A stretch of 64,000 nucleotides of DNA from CALOCN01 sp942491735 (lineage in GTDB: Bacteria; Eisenbacteria; RBG-16-71-46; JABDJR01). Positions 44,855 to 54,483 of this stretch are shown piece after piece (the first letter of the stretch is position 1; each line of letters begins with the position of its first letter). The DNA lies in NCBI GenBank assembly GCA_942491735.1, contig CALOCN010000014.1, positions 372,001 through 436,000 of the forward strand. The letters are read 5' to 3'. The notes beneath the pieces are model-generated. The model saw nothing but the letters and a program-made list of their open reading frames with translations. It had not been told where the DNA came from and ran no database searches. The position numbers were made by a program, and so were the translations under genes.

Positions 44855-45706
44855 ATGGCGAGTCTCCGCGACATCAAGCGACGCATCCGAAGCGTCCAGA
44901 ACACGAAGCAGATCACCAAGGCGATGGAGATGGTCTCCGCCGCCAAGCTGCGGCGTGCCCAGTCGCGTCTCGAGGCCGCGCGTCCCTACGGATACAAGCT
45001 CAAGGAAATGCTGGAGAGCCTGGCCGGATCCGCGTCGGAGGTGAAGCACCCGCTCTTCGAGATCCGTCCGGTGCGCAAGCGCGCCCTGGTGGTGGTGACC
45101 GGGGACAAGGGGCTTGCCGGTTCCTACAACGCCACGGTGATCCGCAAGGCGGAGGCCTACCTGCGTTCCGACGAGGGACGCAACACGGTGTTGATCACGG
45201 TGGGGCGCAAGGGGAACGAGTACTTCCGGCGCCGGGGTTTCGAGCGTCTCAAGAGCTACCAGGAGGTGGGGGACCAGGTCGACTTCGCCAAGGCGAGTGC
45301 GATCAGCCGCGACATCGTGGAGTTCTTCACCTCGGGCGAGGTGGACGAGGTGCTCATGCTGGGCACGCGGTTCATCTCCGCCATGTCCCGTTCGCTCAAC
45401 CTGGAGAAATTCCTTCCCATCGAGCCTCCTCCGGGTACCGAGGAGACCACGGGCTACATTTTCGAGCCGGATGCGGCCGGTATTTTCGAGGCCCTGATCC
45501 CGCGCTATGTGGGAAACCGGATCCTCATGAGCCTGCTCGAGGCGTCCGCCTCGGAGCACGGCGCCCGCATGGTGGCGATGGGATCCGCGTCCCGCAACGC
45601 CAATGAGATGATCGACAAGCTCACGCTCATGCATAACCGGGCCCGACAGGCGGCCATTACCAAGGAAATCGCCGAGATCGTCGGCGGTGCCGAGGCCCTC
45701 AATTAG
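44855..45706 (+). CDS. atpG: ATP synthase F1 subunit gamma
   Basis: A 283-aa rotor shaft. The N-terminal helix is IKRRIRSVQNTKQITKAMEM, the Rossmann-like domain has VTGDKGLAGSYN, and the C-terminal helix ends ARQAAITKEIAEIVGGAEAL, both family signatures. Confidence 0.96.
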   Translation: MASLRDIKRRIRSVQNTKQITKAMEMVSAAKLRRAQSRLEAARPYGYKLKEMLESLAGSASEVKHPLFEIRPVRKRALVVVTGDKGLAGSYNATVIRKAEAYLRSDEGRNTVLITVGRKGNEYFRRRGFERLKSYQEVGDQVDFAKASAISRDIVEFFTSGEVDEVLMLGTRFISAMSRSLNLEKFLPIEPPPGTEETTGYIFEPDAAGIFEALIPRYVGNRILMSLLEASASEHGARMVAMGSASRNANEMIDKLTLMHNRARQAAITKEIAEIVGGAEALN

Positions 45707-45754
45707 CGAGCGTCTGGAAACGGGGACCGCGTCCCCACAGAACGGAGAATCACG

Positions 45755-47212
45755 ATGAGCACGAAGGATCCTGTAGCCACCCCGTCCTCCAAGCCGGCTT
45801 CCGGCGGCGGACAGACGATGGGCAAGATCAAGCAGATCATCGGACCCACGGTCGATGTCGAGTTCCACTCGGATCACCTCCCCAACATCCTCAATGCGGT
45901 GAAGGTGGAGGATGCGGCCAAGGGGATCGACCTGACCCTCGAGGTGGCGACGCATACCGGCAACAACGTGGTGCGCTGCGTGGCCATGTCCTCGACCGAC
46001 GGCCTCGTGCGCGGCATGGCGGCGCGGGATACGGGCGGCCCCATCGAGGTGCCGGTGGGCGAACAGTGCCTGGGGCGGGTGTTCAACCTGCTCGGCAAGC
46101 CGATCGACGGTCGCGGTGACGTGGCCGATCCCAGTCAGACCCGGCCCATCCATCGCCCGGCTCCCACGTTGGAGGAGCAGTCCGGGACCACCGAGATCTT
46201 CGAGACCGGGATCAAGGTCGTCGATCTTCTCGCTCCGTACCAGAAGGGCGGGAAGGTGGGGCTGTTCGGCGGTGCCGGCGTGGGCAAGACGGTGCTCATC
46301 CAGGAGCTCATCCACAACATCGCCACCGAGCACGGTGGGTTCTCGGTGTTCTGCGGGGTGGGAGAGCGGACCCGTGAAGGGAACGATCTCTATCTGGAGA
46401 TGACCGAGTCCGGCGTGATCGACAAGACGGTCATGGTATTCGGTCAGATGAACGAGCCGCCCGGAGCCCGTCTCCGCGTCGCGCTCTCCGGACTGTCCCA
46501 GGCCGAGTACTTCCGCGACGAGCAGGGCCGCGACGTGCTGGTCTTCGTGGACAACATCTTCCGTTTCACCCAGGCCGGTTCCGAGGTCTCGGCGCTCCTG
46601 GGCCGGATGCCTTCCGCGGTGGGTTACCAGCCCACCCTGGGGACCGAGATGGGTGCGCTGCAGGAGCGCATCACCTCCACCAACAAGGGATCCATCACCT
46701 CGGTGCAGGCCATCTATGTGCCGGCCGACGACCTCACCGATCCGGCTCCGGCCACCGCGTTCTCCCATCTCGATGCGACCACGGTGCTTTCGCGTCAGAT
46801 CGCCGAGTTGGGGATCTATCCCGCGGTGGACCCGCTGGACTCCAGCAGCCGGATTCTCGACCCGCGGATCGTGGGCGAGGAGCACTACAAGGTGGCCCAG
46901 GACGTCCAGCTGATCCTGCAGCGGTACAAGGATCTCCAGGACATCATCGCCATCCTCGGCATGGACGAGCTCGGGGAAGAGGACAAGCAGGTGGTGGGTC
47001 GCGCGCGACGCATCTCCAAGTTCCTCTCCCAGCCCTTCTTCGTGGCCGAGGCGTTCACCGGGACTCCGGGTCGCTACGTGAAGCTGGAGGACACCATCAA
47101 GGGCTTCCGTGAGATCGTGGACGGCAAGCACGACGAGCTTCCCGAGCAGGCATTCATGTATGTCGGCACCATCGACGAGGTGCTGGAGAAGGCGGAGAGG
47201 ATCAGGAAGTAG
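45755..47212 (+). CDS. atpD: ATP synthase F1 subunit beta
   Basis: A 485-aa catalytic subunit. P-loop GGAGVGKTVLIQE, catalytic Glu in GVGERTREGNDLY, DELSEED-type region as MDELGEEDK, and the signature PAVDPLDSSSR. A 21-residue Ser/Pro/Gly-rich N-terminal lead precedes MGKIKQIIG. The ATG at 45755 is kept because ACGGAGAA lies just upstream, though the ATG at 45818 is conceivable. Confidence 0.97.
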   Translation: MSTKDPVATPSSKPASGGGQTMGKIKQIIGPTVDVEFHSDHLPNILNAVKVEDAAKGIDLTLEVATHTGNNVVRCVAMSSTDGLVRGMAARDTGGPIEVPVGEQCLGRVFNLLGKPIDGRGDVADPSQTRPIHRPAPTLEEQSGTTEIFETGIKVVDLLAPYQKGGKVGLFGGAGVGKTVLIQELIHNIATEHGGFSVFCGVGERTREGNDLYLEMTESGVIDKTVMVFGQMNEPPGARLRVALSGLSQAEYFRDEQGRDVLVFVDNIFRFTQAGSEVSALLGRMPSAVGYQPTLGTEMGALQERITSTNKGSITSVQAIYVPADDLTDPAPATAFSHLDATTVLSRQIAELGIYPAVDPLDSSSRILDPRIVGEEHYKVAQDVQLILQRYKDLQDIIAILGMDELGEEDKQVVGRARRISKFLSQPFFVAEAFTGTPGRYVKLEDTIKGFREIVDGKHDELPEQAFMYVGTIDEVLEKAERIRK

Positions 47213-47243
47213 TCCCCTGGGACTACGACCGGAGGTGGCCATC

Positions 47244-47660
47244 ATGGACGAACGGGGATTCCGACTCCACGTCATTACCCAGGAGAAGTCGGTCGTGGAT
47301 ACGACCGCGGTCTCCGTCGTGGCTCCCGGTTCCGAGGGATACCTCGGCATCTGGAAGGACCATGCCCCCCTGGTCACCGCGCTCCAGCCCGGTCGGCTCA
47401 GCGTGAAGACGACGCCGGACCATGAGATCGACTACTCGATTTCCGGTGGGTTCCTGGAGGTCAGCCACAACACGGTGACCATCCTCGCCGACGCCCTGGA
47501 GATGATCGAGGAGATCGATCTGGACCGGGCCGAGGCCGCCTTGCGCCGGGCCGAGGAGCGCATGCAGGAGCTGACCTCGGAACTGGACCAGACCCGGGCG
47601 GAGTGGGCCCTGAAGCGGGCCCGCAATCGGGCGCGGTTGGCCAAACTCCAGCAGCGCTAG
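47244..47660 (+). CDS. atpC: ATP synthase F1 subunit epsilon
   Basis: A 138-aa subunit: an N-terminal beta barrel (LHVITQEKSVVDTTAVSVVAPG, GYLGIWKDHAPLVTAL) and two C-terminal helices (AEAALRRAEERMQELTSEL) that can inhibit ATP hydrolysis. GGAGGTGG precedes the ATG at 47244. It is the last gene of the operon. A 7-bp inverted repeat (TAGCCTA/TAGGCTA, 47658-47684) overlaps its stop and the convergent stop. Confidence 0.95.
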   Translation: MDERGFRLHVITQEKSVVDTTAVSVVAPGSEGYLGIWKDHAPLVTALQPGRLSVKTTPDHEIDYSISGGFLEVSHNTVTILADALEMIEEIDLDRAEAALRRAEERMQELTSELDQTRAEWALKRARNRARLAKLQQR

Positions 47661-47681
47661 CCTACGCCGGGGAGGGTTAGG

Positions 47682-48323
47682 CTACTCCTCGGAGGCCTTG
47701 GCCAGTGCGTTCATGAGTGGGGAGTCCCCCTCGAACGCCGGCAACAGGTGGCGGCGGACGTCCAGTTCCAACTCCACGATCATGGCGTAGAGATCCGGCG
47801 GCTTGGGTGGGTCCTCGCGCAGACGCTTTTCCAGGTAGACGATCTTCATGAGATCCCCCTCCACCTGGGCGCCCTGGGATGCGGCGGTCTCCCCGAACTC
47901 GGGGTGCTTGGCGAGAAAGTCCCGCAGTCCGAGGGTGGCGTCGATGCGGCTGAAGGGGGCGACTTCGCGCTCGTAGGGGCTTTCCTTGAAGGTGATGTCG
48001 TCCCGCTCGGAGAGCAGGTCCTCGGCGCGCTCCAGAAAACTGTGCATGTCGCCCAGGATTTCCCGCAGATGGGTGGATGCCCGCAGGATTTCGACGAACA
48101 GCGCCCGGGGCGAGGTCCCCTCGGGGAGGGAGAGCAACTCCTGGGAGCACTGCGTCCAGTGGAGGGCGTCTCGATAGGCGTTCTCGGTCTGACCCGAGAG
48201 CGGTTCGGCCAGGGCCCGGCTGAGCCCCGAGGCCTGGAAGCTTTCGGACGCGGTTTCGGCCACCCCGGCCACCGGTTCCCCGGTGCGGATGACTCGCCGA
48301 AGCTTGGTCACCGTGTCGTGCAT
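47682..48323 (-). CDS. soluble helical protein of unknown function
   Basis: A 213-aa protein starting at the ATG 48323 with AGGGGGA four bases upstream. It has no signal or membrane segment. It is almost all helical and acidic, with segments such as HDTVTKLRRVIRTGEPVAG, ILRASTHLREILGDMHSFLE and VELELDVRRHLLPAFEG. I do not recognise the family. It is convergent with atpC and divergent from tsaD. Confidence 0.7.
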   Translation of the reverse strand: MHDTVTKLRRVIRTGEPVAGVAETASESFQASGLSRALAEPLSGQTENAYRDALHWTQCSQELLSLPEGTSPRALFVEILRASTHLREILGDMHSFLERAEDLLSERDDITFKESPYEREVAPFSRIDATLGLRDFLAKHPEFGETAASQGAQVEGDLMKIVYLEKRLREDPPKPPDLYAMIVELELDVRRHLLPAFEGDSPLMNALAKASEE

Positions 48324-48506
48324 GAGATCCCCCTTCTGGTCCCCGACTGGCGACAAGAAAACGGACCCCAAAAGCTGGAGCCCGCGGGGCCAGTTGACGA
48401 CCTGTCGCAACACGGGGAACCGAACCAACATACCGGATCGACCCCCTCGCGGCAACCCGTCGCCGTTCCAGAGGCCCCGCCAAAGGGCCCCGGGGCCCGG
48501 ATTTGC

Positions 48507-48512
48507 TAGACT
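48507..48512 (+). promoter_or_regulatory. candidate -10 of tsaD, leaderless arrangement
   Basis: TAGACT ends nine bases before the tsaD ATG, and there is no ribosome site between them. Confidence 0.35.
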
Positions 48513-48521
48513 CCGCGGTCC

Positions 48522-49565
48522 ATGAACCCTCCAACGCGGTCACCCGGCCCGGTACTCGGGATCGAAACCTCCTGTGACGACACCGCCGCCGCGGTGGTCG
48601 ACGGCACCACCGTGCTCGCGAGCATCGTGGCCAGCCAGGAGGAGCACCTGCCCTATGCCGGGGTGGTGCCGGAACTGGCCTCCCGCGCCCATGTCCGGCT
48701 CATCGAGGGGGTGGTGGCCAAGGCCCTGCAGACCGCCGGGATCTCCTGGGATGGGTTGGCCGGGATCGCCGCGACCCACGCGCCGGGGTTGATCGGGTCC
48801 CTGCTGGTGGGTCTCACCTACGCCAAGGCGGCCGCGGCGGCCCGGGACCTGCCCTTCATCGGGGTGAACCACCTGGAAGCCCACCTGCTCTCGGTCCTGC
48901 TCAGCAACAAGGAGGTGGCGCCTCCGTTGGTCGCCCTCCTGGCTTCCGGGGGGCATACCGAGTTTGTCCACGCCCCGGCCTGGCATCGCTACGAGATCCT
49001 GGGGAGCACCCGGGACGACGCGGCGGGGGAGGCGTTCGACAAGACGGCCATCCTGCTGGATCTGGGTTACCCGGGAGGCCCGGCCATCGACCGCCTGGCC
49101 AAGGTGGGGAATCCCCGGGCGATCGACTTCCCCCGGGCCTGGCTGGCCAAGGATTCCCTGGACGTCTCGTTCAGCGGTCTCAAGACCGCGGTCAAACGCT
49201 ACGTGGCCGAGCAGGGAGGGGTGGAGGCACTCAGCGACGCGCGGCGCGCGGACGTGGCCGCTTCGTTCCAGGAGGCGGTGGTCGAGGTCCTCACCACCAA
49301 GACACTCCGGGCTGCCGACCGGGCCGGGGCCTCCACGGTCCTGCTCGCCGGTGGGGTGGCCGCCAACCGGGTCCTGCGCGAGCGGCTGGCCGAGGCCTGC
49401 GCGGCCCGCGGTTGGGTCTTTGCCGTCCCGGAACTGCGCTACTGCGGGGACAACGGCGCCATGGTCGCCCTCGCCGGAGCCATGCGGCTGGCCCGGGGGG
49501 AGTCCTCGCCCTGGGAACTGGCGGCCGTTCCCACCCTCCTCCAGACCACGTTCGGGGATGCCTAG
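48522..49565 (+). CDS. tsaD: tRNA N6-adenosine threonylcarbamoyltransferase
   Basis: A 347-aa ASKHA-fold enzyme that installs t6A37 on ANN-reading tRNAs with TsaB and TsaE. Signatures: GIETSCDDTAAAVVDG, GVVPELASRAHVRLI, VNHLEAHLLS (metal His pair), LLASGGHTEF, DDAAGEAFDKTA and GGVAANRVLRE. Normal length. The start has no ribosome site, and TAGACT lies nine bases before it. Confidence 0.97.
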   Translation: MNPPTRSPGPVLGIETSCDDTAAAVVDGTTVLASIVASQEEHLPYAGVVPELASRAHVRLIEGVVAKALQTAGISWDGLAGIAATHAPGLIGSLLVGLTYAKAAAAARDLPFIGVNHLEAHLLSVLLSNKEVAPPLVALLASGGHTEFVHAPAWHRYEILGSTRDDAAGEAFDKTAILLDLGYPGGPAIDRLAKVGNPRAIDFPRAWLAKDSLDVSFSGLKTAVKRYVAEQGGVEALSDARRADVAASFQEAVVEVLTTKTLRAADRAGASTVLLAGGVAANRVLRERLAEACAARGWVFAVPELRYCGDNGAMVALAGAMRLARGESSPWELAAVPTLLQTTFGDA

Positions 49566-49623
49566 CCTCCCCGCTCAATCCGGTCGCCGATCCCGCCGAT
49601 AACCCCGGTGAACCAGGGCCGAA

Positions 49624-49641
49624 CCCCCATTGCCATGGGGG
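49624..49641. terminator. hairpin between tsaD and the response regulator
   Basis: CCCCCAT (49624-49630) and ATGGGGG (49635-49641) form a perfect 7-bp stem with a TGCC loop, 59 bp after the tsaD stop. No T run, so its terminating strength is uncertain. Confidence 0.4.
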
Positions 49642-49671
49642 AGTCCGCCCGCATCGGAGGGAATCCCGCCC

Positions 49672-50658
49672 ATGGAAGCCGTGCCCACACCCCCGGATAC
49701 CCGGGACATCATCCTCATCGCCGAGGACGACCCGAGCATCCGCAAGATCCTGCGCATGCAGCTGGAACTGGAAGGCTATGAGGTCGTCGAAGCCGAGGAT
49801 GGCGCCGAGGCGCTGGTGAAGCTGGAGTCGGTGACTCCGGACCTCATCCTGCTCGACATGATGATGCCCAACCTCGACGGCCACTCGACCTGCCAGCGGA
49901 TCCGGGCCGACAACCGCTTTCGCCACACGCCCATCATCTTTCTCACCGCCAAGTCCGACGTGGACACCAAGCTGGGCGGTCTCGCCGAGGGCGCCAACGA
50001 CTACCTGACCAAGCCGTACGACCGCAGCGAGCTGGTGCAGCGGATCAAGAACCTGCTGGGGTGGGGACGCGCCCAGCGCAACTGCAACCCGCTCACCGGG
50101 CTTCCCGGAAACCCGTCCATCGAGGCCGAGGTCGAGGGGCGGCTCCTGCGTCGCCAGGAGTTCACCTTTCTCTACCTGGACCTGGATCACTTCAAGGCCT
50201 ACAACGACTTCTACGGGTATCGCGAAGGGGACGGTGTCATCCGGCTCCTCGCCTCGGTCCTGTTCCAGGTCGTGGAGAGCACCGGAGGTCCGACCGACTT
50301 CGTGGGGCATGTGGGTGGCGATGACTTCGTGGTGCTGTGCGACGGGGAACACGGGCGGGCAGTGGCCGAGGGCATCGTGCAGCTGTTCGACGAGTCCATC
50401 CCGCAGCTGTACAGCGAGAAGGACCGGGCCCGGGGCTACGTGGAGATCGAGAATCGTCGCGGCGAAGCCGAGCGCTTCCCCATGGTCAGCGTGACCATCG
50501 CCATGGTGGAGACCGCGCGATACAGCATCGAGCACATTGCCCACCTCAACGACATGGTGGCCGAGCTCAAGAAGGTGGGCAAGCAGACCCCCGGGAGCGT
50601 GGTCGCCGAGGATCGCCGATCGGACCCGCCTATCGCCCGAACCGGTTCGGACGGATAG
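49672..50658 (+). CDS. response regulator with degenerate GGDEF domain
   Basis: A 328-aa protein. The receiver domain (about 12-130) has the acidic pair in IAEDDPS, phospho-Asp in LILLDMMMPN and the Lys in LTKPYD. A GGDEF-type domain (about 150-300) follows with NPLTGLPGN, LDLDHFKAYNDFYGY and the active-site loop GGDDF in place of GG(D/E)EF. The third acidic residue, normally Glu, is Asp, so cyclase activity is doubtful. Binding of GTP or an adaptor role is possible. GGAGGGA lies about ten bases before the ATG at 49672. Confidence 0.88.
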   Translation: MEAVPTPPDTRDIILIAEDDPSIRKILRMQLELEGYEVVEAEDGAEALVKLESVTPDLILLDMMMPNLDGHSTCQRIRADNRFRHTPIIFLTAKSDVDTKLGGLAEGANDYLTKPYDRSELVQRIKNLLGWGRAQRNCNPLTGLPGNPSIEAEVEGRLLRRQEFTFLYLDLDHFKAYNDFYGYREGDGVIRLLASVLFQVVESTGGPTDFVGHVGGDDFVVLCDGEHGRAVAEGIVQLFDESIPQLYSEKDRARGYVEIENRRGEAERFPMVSVTIAMVETARYSIEHIAHLNDMVAELKKVGKQTPGSVVAEDRRSDPPIARTGSDG

Positions 50659-50812
50659 GTTTAGCCGTGATGGTGGCGATCACCCAAAAGGATTCAAGTC
50701 CTGGCCCCGGGACCCCGATAACCCAAGGTAGATCGTGGCAAGTCTCCGGAACGTCCGTGAGAGCCGTCGCATTGTTCGTCCCCCCGTGGGGAGTTTCACG
50801 AAGGTGACCAAC

Positions 50813-51217
50813 ATGTCCCGTGGACGCATTCTCGTGGTAGATGATGAGATCTACATCGTCCATATCCTTGATTTCAGTCTCGGCATGGAAGGTTACGAGG
50901 TCGTGACGGCCCTCGACGGCGAAGAGGCGCTTCGCAAGGTCAAGGAGTGCAAGCCGGACCTGATCGTCCTGGACATCATGATGCCCAAGATGGACGGATA
51001 CGAGACCTGCAAGGCGCTCAAGTCGGATGAGGCGACGCGCAACATCCCGGTCATTCTGCTGTCGGCCAAGGGGCGCAACGTGGACATGCAGACCGGATAC
51101 GATGTGGGCGCCGACGACTACATCACCAAGCCCTTCAGTCCCCGCAAACTGGTCGACCGCATCAACGACATGCTGTCCCAGGAGGGCGGCGACAAGGCTT
51201 CCCAGCTCGCCAGCTGA
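50813..51217 (+). CDS. single-domain response regulator
   Basis: A 134-aa CheY/PilH-like receiver with all key residues: ILVVDDE, phospho-Asp in LIVLDIMMPKMDG, Ser in ILLSAKG and Lys in ITKPFSP. No output domain. AAGGTGA stands six bases before the ATG at 50813. It lies 154 bp after the GGDDF regulator in the same direction, so the pair may share a phosphorelay; no histidine kinase is in the window. Confidence 0.88.
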   Translation: MSRGRILVVDDEIYIVHILDFSLGMEGYEVVTALDGEEALRKVKECKPDLIVLDIMMPKMDGYETCKALKSDEATRNIPVILLSAKGRNVDMQTGYDVGADDYITKPFSPRKLVDRINDMLSQEGGDKASQLAS

Positions 51218-51330
51218 TCCTTCCCCCCCGGCCATCTTGACCCCCCCGATCCCGGGGTGCTATTCCTCACTGCCCTAGGAGCCCGCGATTGCGCTCCCCC
51301 CTCCGTTCCAGGAAACCCTGGGAGGGCCGT

Positions 51331-53118
51331 GTGCCGACTGTCCGCACCCTCAACGACATCTATCGCGTCGCGCTCTCCGAGCGCGCCAAGCCGGACGCCT
51401 TCCGCACCAAGCGGGACGGGGACTACCAGGACGTGTCGTCGGCCGATTTCTCCCGCGCCGGTCATGAAATCGCCCTGGGATTGATCGCCCTGGGGCTGGA
51501 AACCGGGCAGAAGGTGGCCCTGCTCTCCCCGACCCGGCTGGAGTGGGCCCAGTGCGACATGGGGATCCTCCTGGCCGGGCTGATCTCGGTCCCCATCTAC
51601 CCCACCCTGACCGAATCCACGGTGGAGTACGTGCTTACCGACTCGGGCGCCGACGCGGTGTTCGTGGCCGACGACGAGCAGGCGGCCAAGGTGGCGGTTT
51701 TCCGGTCCCGGCACCCGGACCTGCCGATGATCCAGTTCGACGGGGGCGGGCAGGGCTCGATGACCCTGGATGCCCTGCGGGAGCGGGGACGGGAACTGGG
51801 GGCGAAGAACCCCGAGCTGGCCGAGCAGCGGGGGGCCTCGGTGGGGCCCGACGATGTGGCCACCCTGATCTACACCAGCGGCACCACCGGGATGCCCAAG
51901 GGGGTCATGCTGACCCACCACAATATCGTGGCCAACGTGTTGGGGTCGCTGGAAGCGCTTCCCATCCACAAGGACGACACCTGTCTTTCGTTCCTGCCCC
52001 TGAGTCACATCCTGGAGCGGATGGCCGGGCTCTACGTCATGGTGTGGTCCGGGGTGACCATCGGGTACGCGGAGTCCATCGACACCGTGCCGCAGAATCT
52101 CCAGGAAGTGCGGCCCACCATCATGATCAGCGTGCCGCGGCTGTACGAGAAGATGTACGCACGGATCCTCGATGCAGCGCGACAGGGCGGGCCGGTGAAG
52201 AAGAACCTGTTCCACTGGGCCCGCAAGACCGGGCTCCGTCATGCGCGGCAGGTCCTCGCCGGTTCCAAACCGGGCCCCTGGCTCGACCTCCAGGTGGCGG
52301 TGGCGCGCAAGCTGGTCTTCTCCAAACTCCAGGCCCGCACCGGCGGGCGGCTGCGGTTCTTTGTCTCGGGCGGGGCGCCGCTGTCCAAGGAGATCGCGGA
52401 GTTCTTCTACGTGGCCGGGATTCCCATCCTGGAGGGATACGGCCTCACCGAGAGCTCGCCGGTGATCGCGGTCAACACGCCCACCCACCTGCGGATGGGT
52501 ACGGTGGGAAAGCCGGTGCCCGGAGTTCAGGTGCGGATCGCCGAGGACGGGGAGATCCTGGCCAAGGGCCCCAACATCATGAAGGGCTACTACAACCTGC
52601 CCGAGGAAACCGCGGCGGTGCTGAAGGACGGTTGGCTCTACACCGGCGATATCGGTCACCTGGACGCGGACGGCTATCTGGTCATCACCGATCGCAAGAA
52701 GGACCTGCTGGTGACCGCGGGTGGAAAGAACGTGGCGCCCCAGCCCATCGAGAACGCGCTCAAGACCGACCGCTACATCAGCATGGCGGTGGTGCTGGGG
52801 GACCGGCGACCCTGTCTGGCGGCGCTCATCGTGCCCGACCTGGAGCAGATCGAGCGCTATGCGCGGGACGAGGGGATTGCCTTCACCAGCGCCACGGATC
52901 TGGTGAAGCACCCGGCCATTCACGACCTCATCCGCCGGCGTATCGTCTGGTACCAGCGGGACGCCGCCCGCTTCGAGCAGATCAAGGAGTTCCATCTCCT
53001 GGACCACGAGCTGACCATCGAGGACGGTGAGCTGACCCCCACCCTCAAGGTGAAACGAAAGGTCGTCACGGAACGGTACGCGAAGGAGATCGAAGCCATG
53101 TACCGGGACGACGCCTAG
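51331..53118 (+). CDS. fadD: long-chain fatty acid-CoA ligase
   Basis: A 595-aa AMP-forming ligase of the FAA1/AMP-binding family. The P-loop is IYTSGTTGMPKG, then FLPLSHILER, GGAPLSKEIAEFF, the adenine motif EGYGLTESSP, the hinge TGDIGHLDADGYLVITDRKK (20 residues) and the acyl-site segment KNVAPQPIENALK. The GTG at 51331 (PTVRTLNDIYR after Met) matches the usual family start. A TTG at 51289 also has AGGAG seven bases upstream and would add 14 residues. It is followed after 47 bp by a FadL porin and an SGNH hydrolase. Confidence 0.93.
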   Translation: MPTVRTLNDIYRVALSERAKPDAFRTKRDGDYQDVSSADFSRAGHEIALGLIALGLETGQKVALLSPTRLEWAQCDMGILLAGLISVPIYPTLTESTVEYVLTDSGADAVFVADDEQAAKVAVFRSRHPDLPMIQFDGGGQGSMTLDALRERGRELGAKNPELAEQRGASVGPDDVATLIYTSGTTGMPKGVMLTHHNIVANVLGSLEALPIHKDDTCLSFLPLSHILERMAGLYVMVWSGVTIGYAESIDTVPQNLQEVRPTIMISVPRLYEKMYARILDAARQGGPVKKNLFHWARKTGLRHARQVLAGSKPGPWLDLQVAVARKLVFSKLQARTGGRLRFFVSGGAPLSKEIAEFFYVAGIPILEGYGLTESSPVIAVNTPTHLRMGTVGKPVPGVQVRIAEDGEILAKGPNIMKGYYNLPEETAAVLKDGWLYTGDIGHLDADGYLVITDRKKDLLVTAGGKNVAPQPIENALKTDRYISMAVVLGDRRPCLAALIVPDLEQIERYARDEGIAFTSATDLVKHPAIHDLIRRRIVWYQRDAARFEQIKEFHLLDHELTIEDGELTPTLKVKRKVVTERYAKEIEAMYRDDA

Positions 53119-53165
53119 GGCAGGAACAAGGACCGGGCCCCAGGGTGGGCCCAAGGAGAACGGCA

Positions 53166-54473
53166 ATGCAGCCTGGCCGGATCGTGATGCTTCTCGTGGT
53201 TGGCGGACTGCTTTGCGCGGGCACCGTCCGCGGCGCCGGGTTCAGTCTCTACGAGAACGGCGGTCGGGCGATGGGGATGGGAGGGGCCTTCACCGCATCC
53301 GTTCGCGACGCCTCGGGCATCTTCTACAACCCGGCCGGCCTGGCCGGCATGGGGCGCGGCGACCTCCAATTGGGAGTGAGCCTCATCTTCGTGAAGCGCT
53401 CCTTTGCCGGGGAAGATCCGTATCCCGGCTCCGGTCTGGTCGAGCAGGGCAAGAGCGAGGTCTTCACGCCGCTCCATGCCTTCTGGGGCCACCCGCTTTC
53501 CCAATCCGTGGCGATCGGGTTCGGTGTGTACAACCCGTTCGGTCTCGAGGTGGGGTGGGACAACGCGGAGACCTTCACCGGGCGGTTCATCTCGACCCGG
53601 GCCGCGGTGACCCCGTTCTTCTTCAACCCGGTTGCGGCGGTCAGCCTGGCCCAGGATCGACTGCGTCTGGGGGGTGGGGTGATGGCGGTGTACTCGTCGG
53701 TGAACCTGGATCGGCGGGTGGGGATTCCCAATCCCCAGGGTCCCGGCCCGGAAGCCACCCAACCGGACATCCTGGACATGGGCACGGCGAGCATCGAAGG
53801 CGACAACGGCGGGCTCGACTGGGGGGTCAACGCCGGGCTCCAGGTGGACATCACGCCGGCGGTCACCCTGGGGGGCAACTTCCGGTCGGGGATCGGGGTG
53901 GCCTACGAGGGTACGGCGACCTTCACCTTCAAGGGAACGGGAACCCAGTTGGATCCGCAGTTGCAGGCCATCTTCCCCGAGACCCAGGGGGTCAGCACCC
54001 AGATCAGCTTTCCCGCGCAGCTCATCGGGGCCGTGGCCTACCACGAAGAGGACTTCACCCTGGAAGCCGACGTGGGGTGGACGCAGTGGTCCGCCTTCGA
54101 CAGCCTCAAGCTCGCCTTCGACACGGACCCCGATTTGAATCTGGATCGGGGGGAGAACTGGGAGGACACGATCTTCCTGAGGGTGGGCGCGGAGTGGTGG
54201 ACCAGCTCCACCCTCGCGTTGCGCATGGGCTACTACTACGACGAGACCCCCATGCCCACCATGACGATCAGCCCCATCCTTCCCGACGCTTCGCGTCACG
54301 GGATCAGCCTGGGTCTGGGTTTTCTCCTGGGCGAGAACTGGCGGCTGGATACCTACGGCTTGTGGGTCTTCTTTCCGGACCGATCCACCGAGGGGCTGAG
54401 CCAGGACAACTACAACGGCACCTACCGGAACTCGGTCGGGATCCTGGGTCTGACCGCGGGCTTCAACTACTAG
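53166..54473 (+). CDS. FadL/OmpP1-family outer-membrane fatty acid transporter
   Basis: A 435-aa beta barrel with signal peptide (GRIVMLLVVGGLLCAGTVRG). The mature N terminus AGFSLYENGGRAMGMGGAF followed by SGIFYNPAGLAG is the FadL hatch with its NPA motif. Many amphipathic strands follow, ending in GILGLTAGFNY with a C-terminal aromatic residue as the barrel assembly signal. AAGGAGAA lies before the ATG at 53166. It takes up long-chain fatty acids or other hydrophobic compounds. Confidence 0.92.
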   Translation: MQPGRIVMLLVVGGLLCAGTVRGAGFSLYENGGRAMGMGGAFTASVRDASGIFYNPAGLAGMGRGDLQLGVSLIFVKRSFAGEDPYPGSGLVEQGKSEVFTPLHAFWGHPLSQSVAIGFGVYNPFGLEVGWDNAETFTGRFISTRAAVTPFFFNPVAAVSLAQDRLRLGGGVMAVYSSVNLDRRVGIPNPQGPGPEATQPDILDMGTASIEGDNGGLDWGVNAGLQVDITPAVTLGGNFRSGIGVAYEGTATFTFKGTGTQLDPQLQAIFPETQGVSTQISFPAQLIGAVAYHEEDFTLEADVGWTQWSAFDSLKLAFDTDPDLNLDRGENWEDTIFLRVGAEWWTSSTLALRMGYYYDETPMPTMTISPILPDASRHGISLGLGFLLGENWRLDTYGLWVFFPDRSTEGLSQDNYNGTYRNSVGILGLTAGFNY

Positions 54474-54483
54474 GAGGATGACG

